In this document: positions 63,601 to 64,000 of the stretch, in pieces | Layout of the letters: every line of letters starts with the position of its first letter | How positions within the stretch are numbered: position 1 is the stretch's first letter | From: Atrichornis clamosus | Taxonomy: Eukaryota; Chordata; Aves; Passeriformes; Menuridae | DNA: 64,000 nucleotides | Assembly (NCBI GenBank): GCA_013400975.1 | Contig: WBMZ01000197.1 | Span: 1 to 64,000 of the forward strand | Direction of reading: 5' to 3' | The notes under the pieces: generated by a model | What the model was told of the DNA's origin: nothing | Seen by the model: only the letters and a program-made list of their open reading frames with translations | The model's database searches: none | Made by a program: the position numbers and the translations under genes

Positions 63601-64000
63601 TCCCTGGCTGCAGTGACATTGTGCAGGCTTCCTGCTGCCTTCCCAAGTTCTGCTGCTAAAAAAATAATACCCCATGCTTCCCTTGCACTTCCAAAATCAT
63701 ACAGCATGTTTTGTCAAAGTCCACCATTGTTTAAAGCGCCTCTGGGCTCCTGCTGGGGACATTATTTCTCTCCAAGTTTCATAGGCAGCGGGGGTTTCTT
63801 CCTGATTTTAAAGAGGGCTCCCATGGATCATGAATAATCTGTGATGTTGCTAACACAAGCCTTATCCAGTTGTCTTGTAACTCAGACAAGAGTCCACATC
63901 TGAAAATCCAACTGGCAGTCTGAGAAATTTGCAGGCATTTTGAAATGTTCTGAATCTGAAAGATGGGAGTTGGCAGGTCACCCCAAGAAACCACCGGGCA
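60662..64000. other. Right-end region, no firm gene
   Basis: No recognised gene. It holds a minus-strand frame at 62143-62532 and a plus-strand GVPQGSVL-like peptide near 61.42 kb that may be LINE debris. If the 60.4 kb exon is real, its preceding introns and exons should lie here or beyond the right edge. Confidence 0.55.
61405..61460 (+). mobile_element. Possible LINE reverse-transcriptase motif remnant
   Basis: The plus frame reads YGCVPQGAVLAFIALLMP, close to the GVPQGSVLGPxLF box of CR1-type reverse transcriptases. Flanking sequence is not convincingly reverse transcriptase, so this may be a decayed fragment or coincidence. Confidence 0.25.

Noticed and set aside
57300..64000. OSBPL11 3' end, expected from human synteny
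   Set aside because: I looked for the conserved oxysterol-binding-protein C-terminal region on the minus strand and did not find it. It may lie beyond the right edge.
1..64000. CRISPR arrays, tRNA or rRNA genes, intact retroviral or DNA transposon elements, or an undescribed multi-gene system
   Set aside because: No regularly spaced repeats, cloverleaf or rRNA-like sequence, long terminal repeats or intact transposase or polymerase frames were recognised by eye.

Overview
This is vertebrate nuclear DNA, most probably from a bird. The evidence is a multi-exon gene with GT-AG introns, CpG-island promoters, several CR1-type LINE 3' ends (the dominant avian interspersed repeat), few other repeats and fairly compact introns. 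There is no prokaryotic gene organisation, no CRISPR array and no intact mobile element. Most open reading frames here are chance frames in intron or intergenic sequence.

The one gene I can read with confidence is SNX4 (sorting nexin 4), on the minus strand, with coding sequence from 56894 down to 25078. I placed all 14 coding exons by hand. Exons 2-14 join in a single frame with matching splice phases and total 1209 nt (402 residues plus stop). They encode a PX domain followed by a BAR domain and end with the family's characteristic C-terminus. Exon 1 lies in a CpG island and is interrupted by a run of 63 Ns in an acidic, Glu-rich stretch, so the N-terminus is incomplete.

Layout: 1-470 is a CpG island cut by the left window edge, possibly the promoter of the next gene (ZNF148 lies in this place and orientation in human; inference only), bordered by an antisense CR1 fragment. 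673-24950 is intergenic, with old CR1 remnants at about 5.8 and 7.2-7.5 kb, a second small CpG-rich patch at about 14.56-14.92 kb containing a consensus plus-strand splice donor, and a full match to the CTCF core motif at 20204-20217. 24958-57100 is SNX4 from poly(A) signals to promoter, with CR1 copies in introns 2 and 5 and a (TA)n tract in intron 13. 57300-64000 is mostly non-coding, but 60395-60608 on the minus strand looks like the terminal coding exon of an unidentified upstream gene, and 62143-62532 is a weaker candidate.

I found no convincing undescribed biological system. The items most worth checking are the unidentified terminal exon, the CTCF site, the CpG-linked splice donor at 14661, and the gapped, frame-inconsistent SNX4 exon 1.
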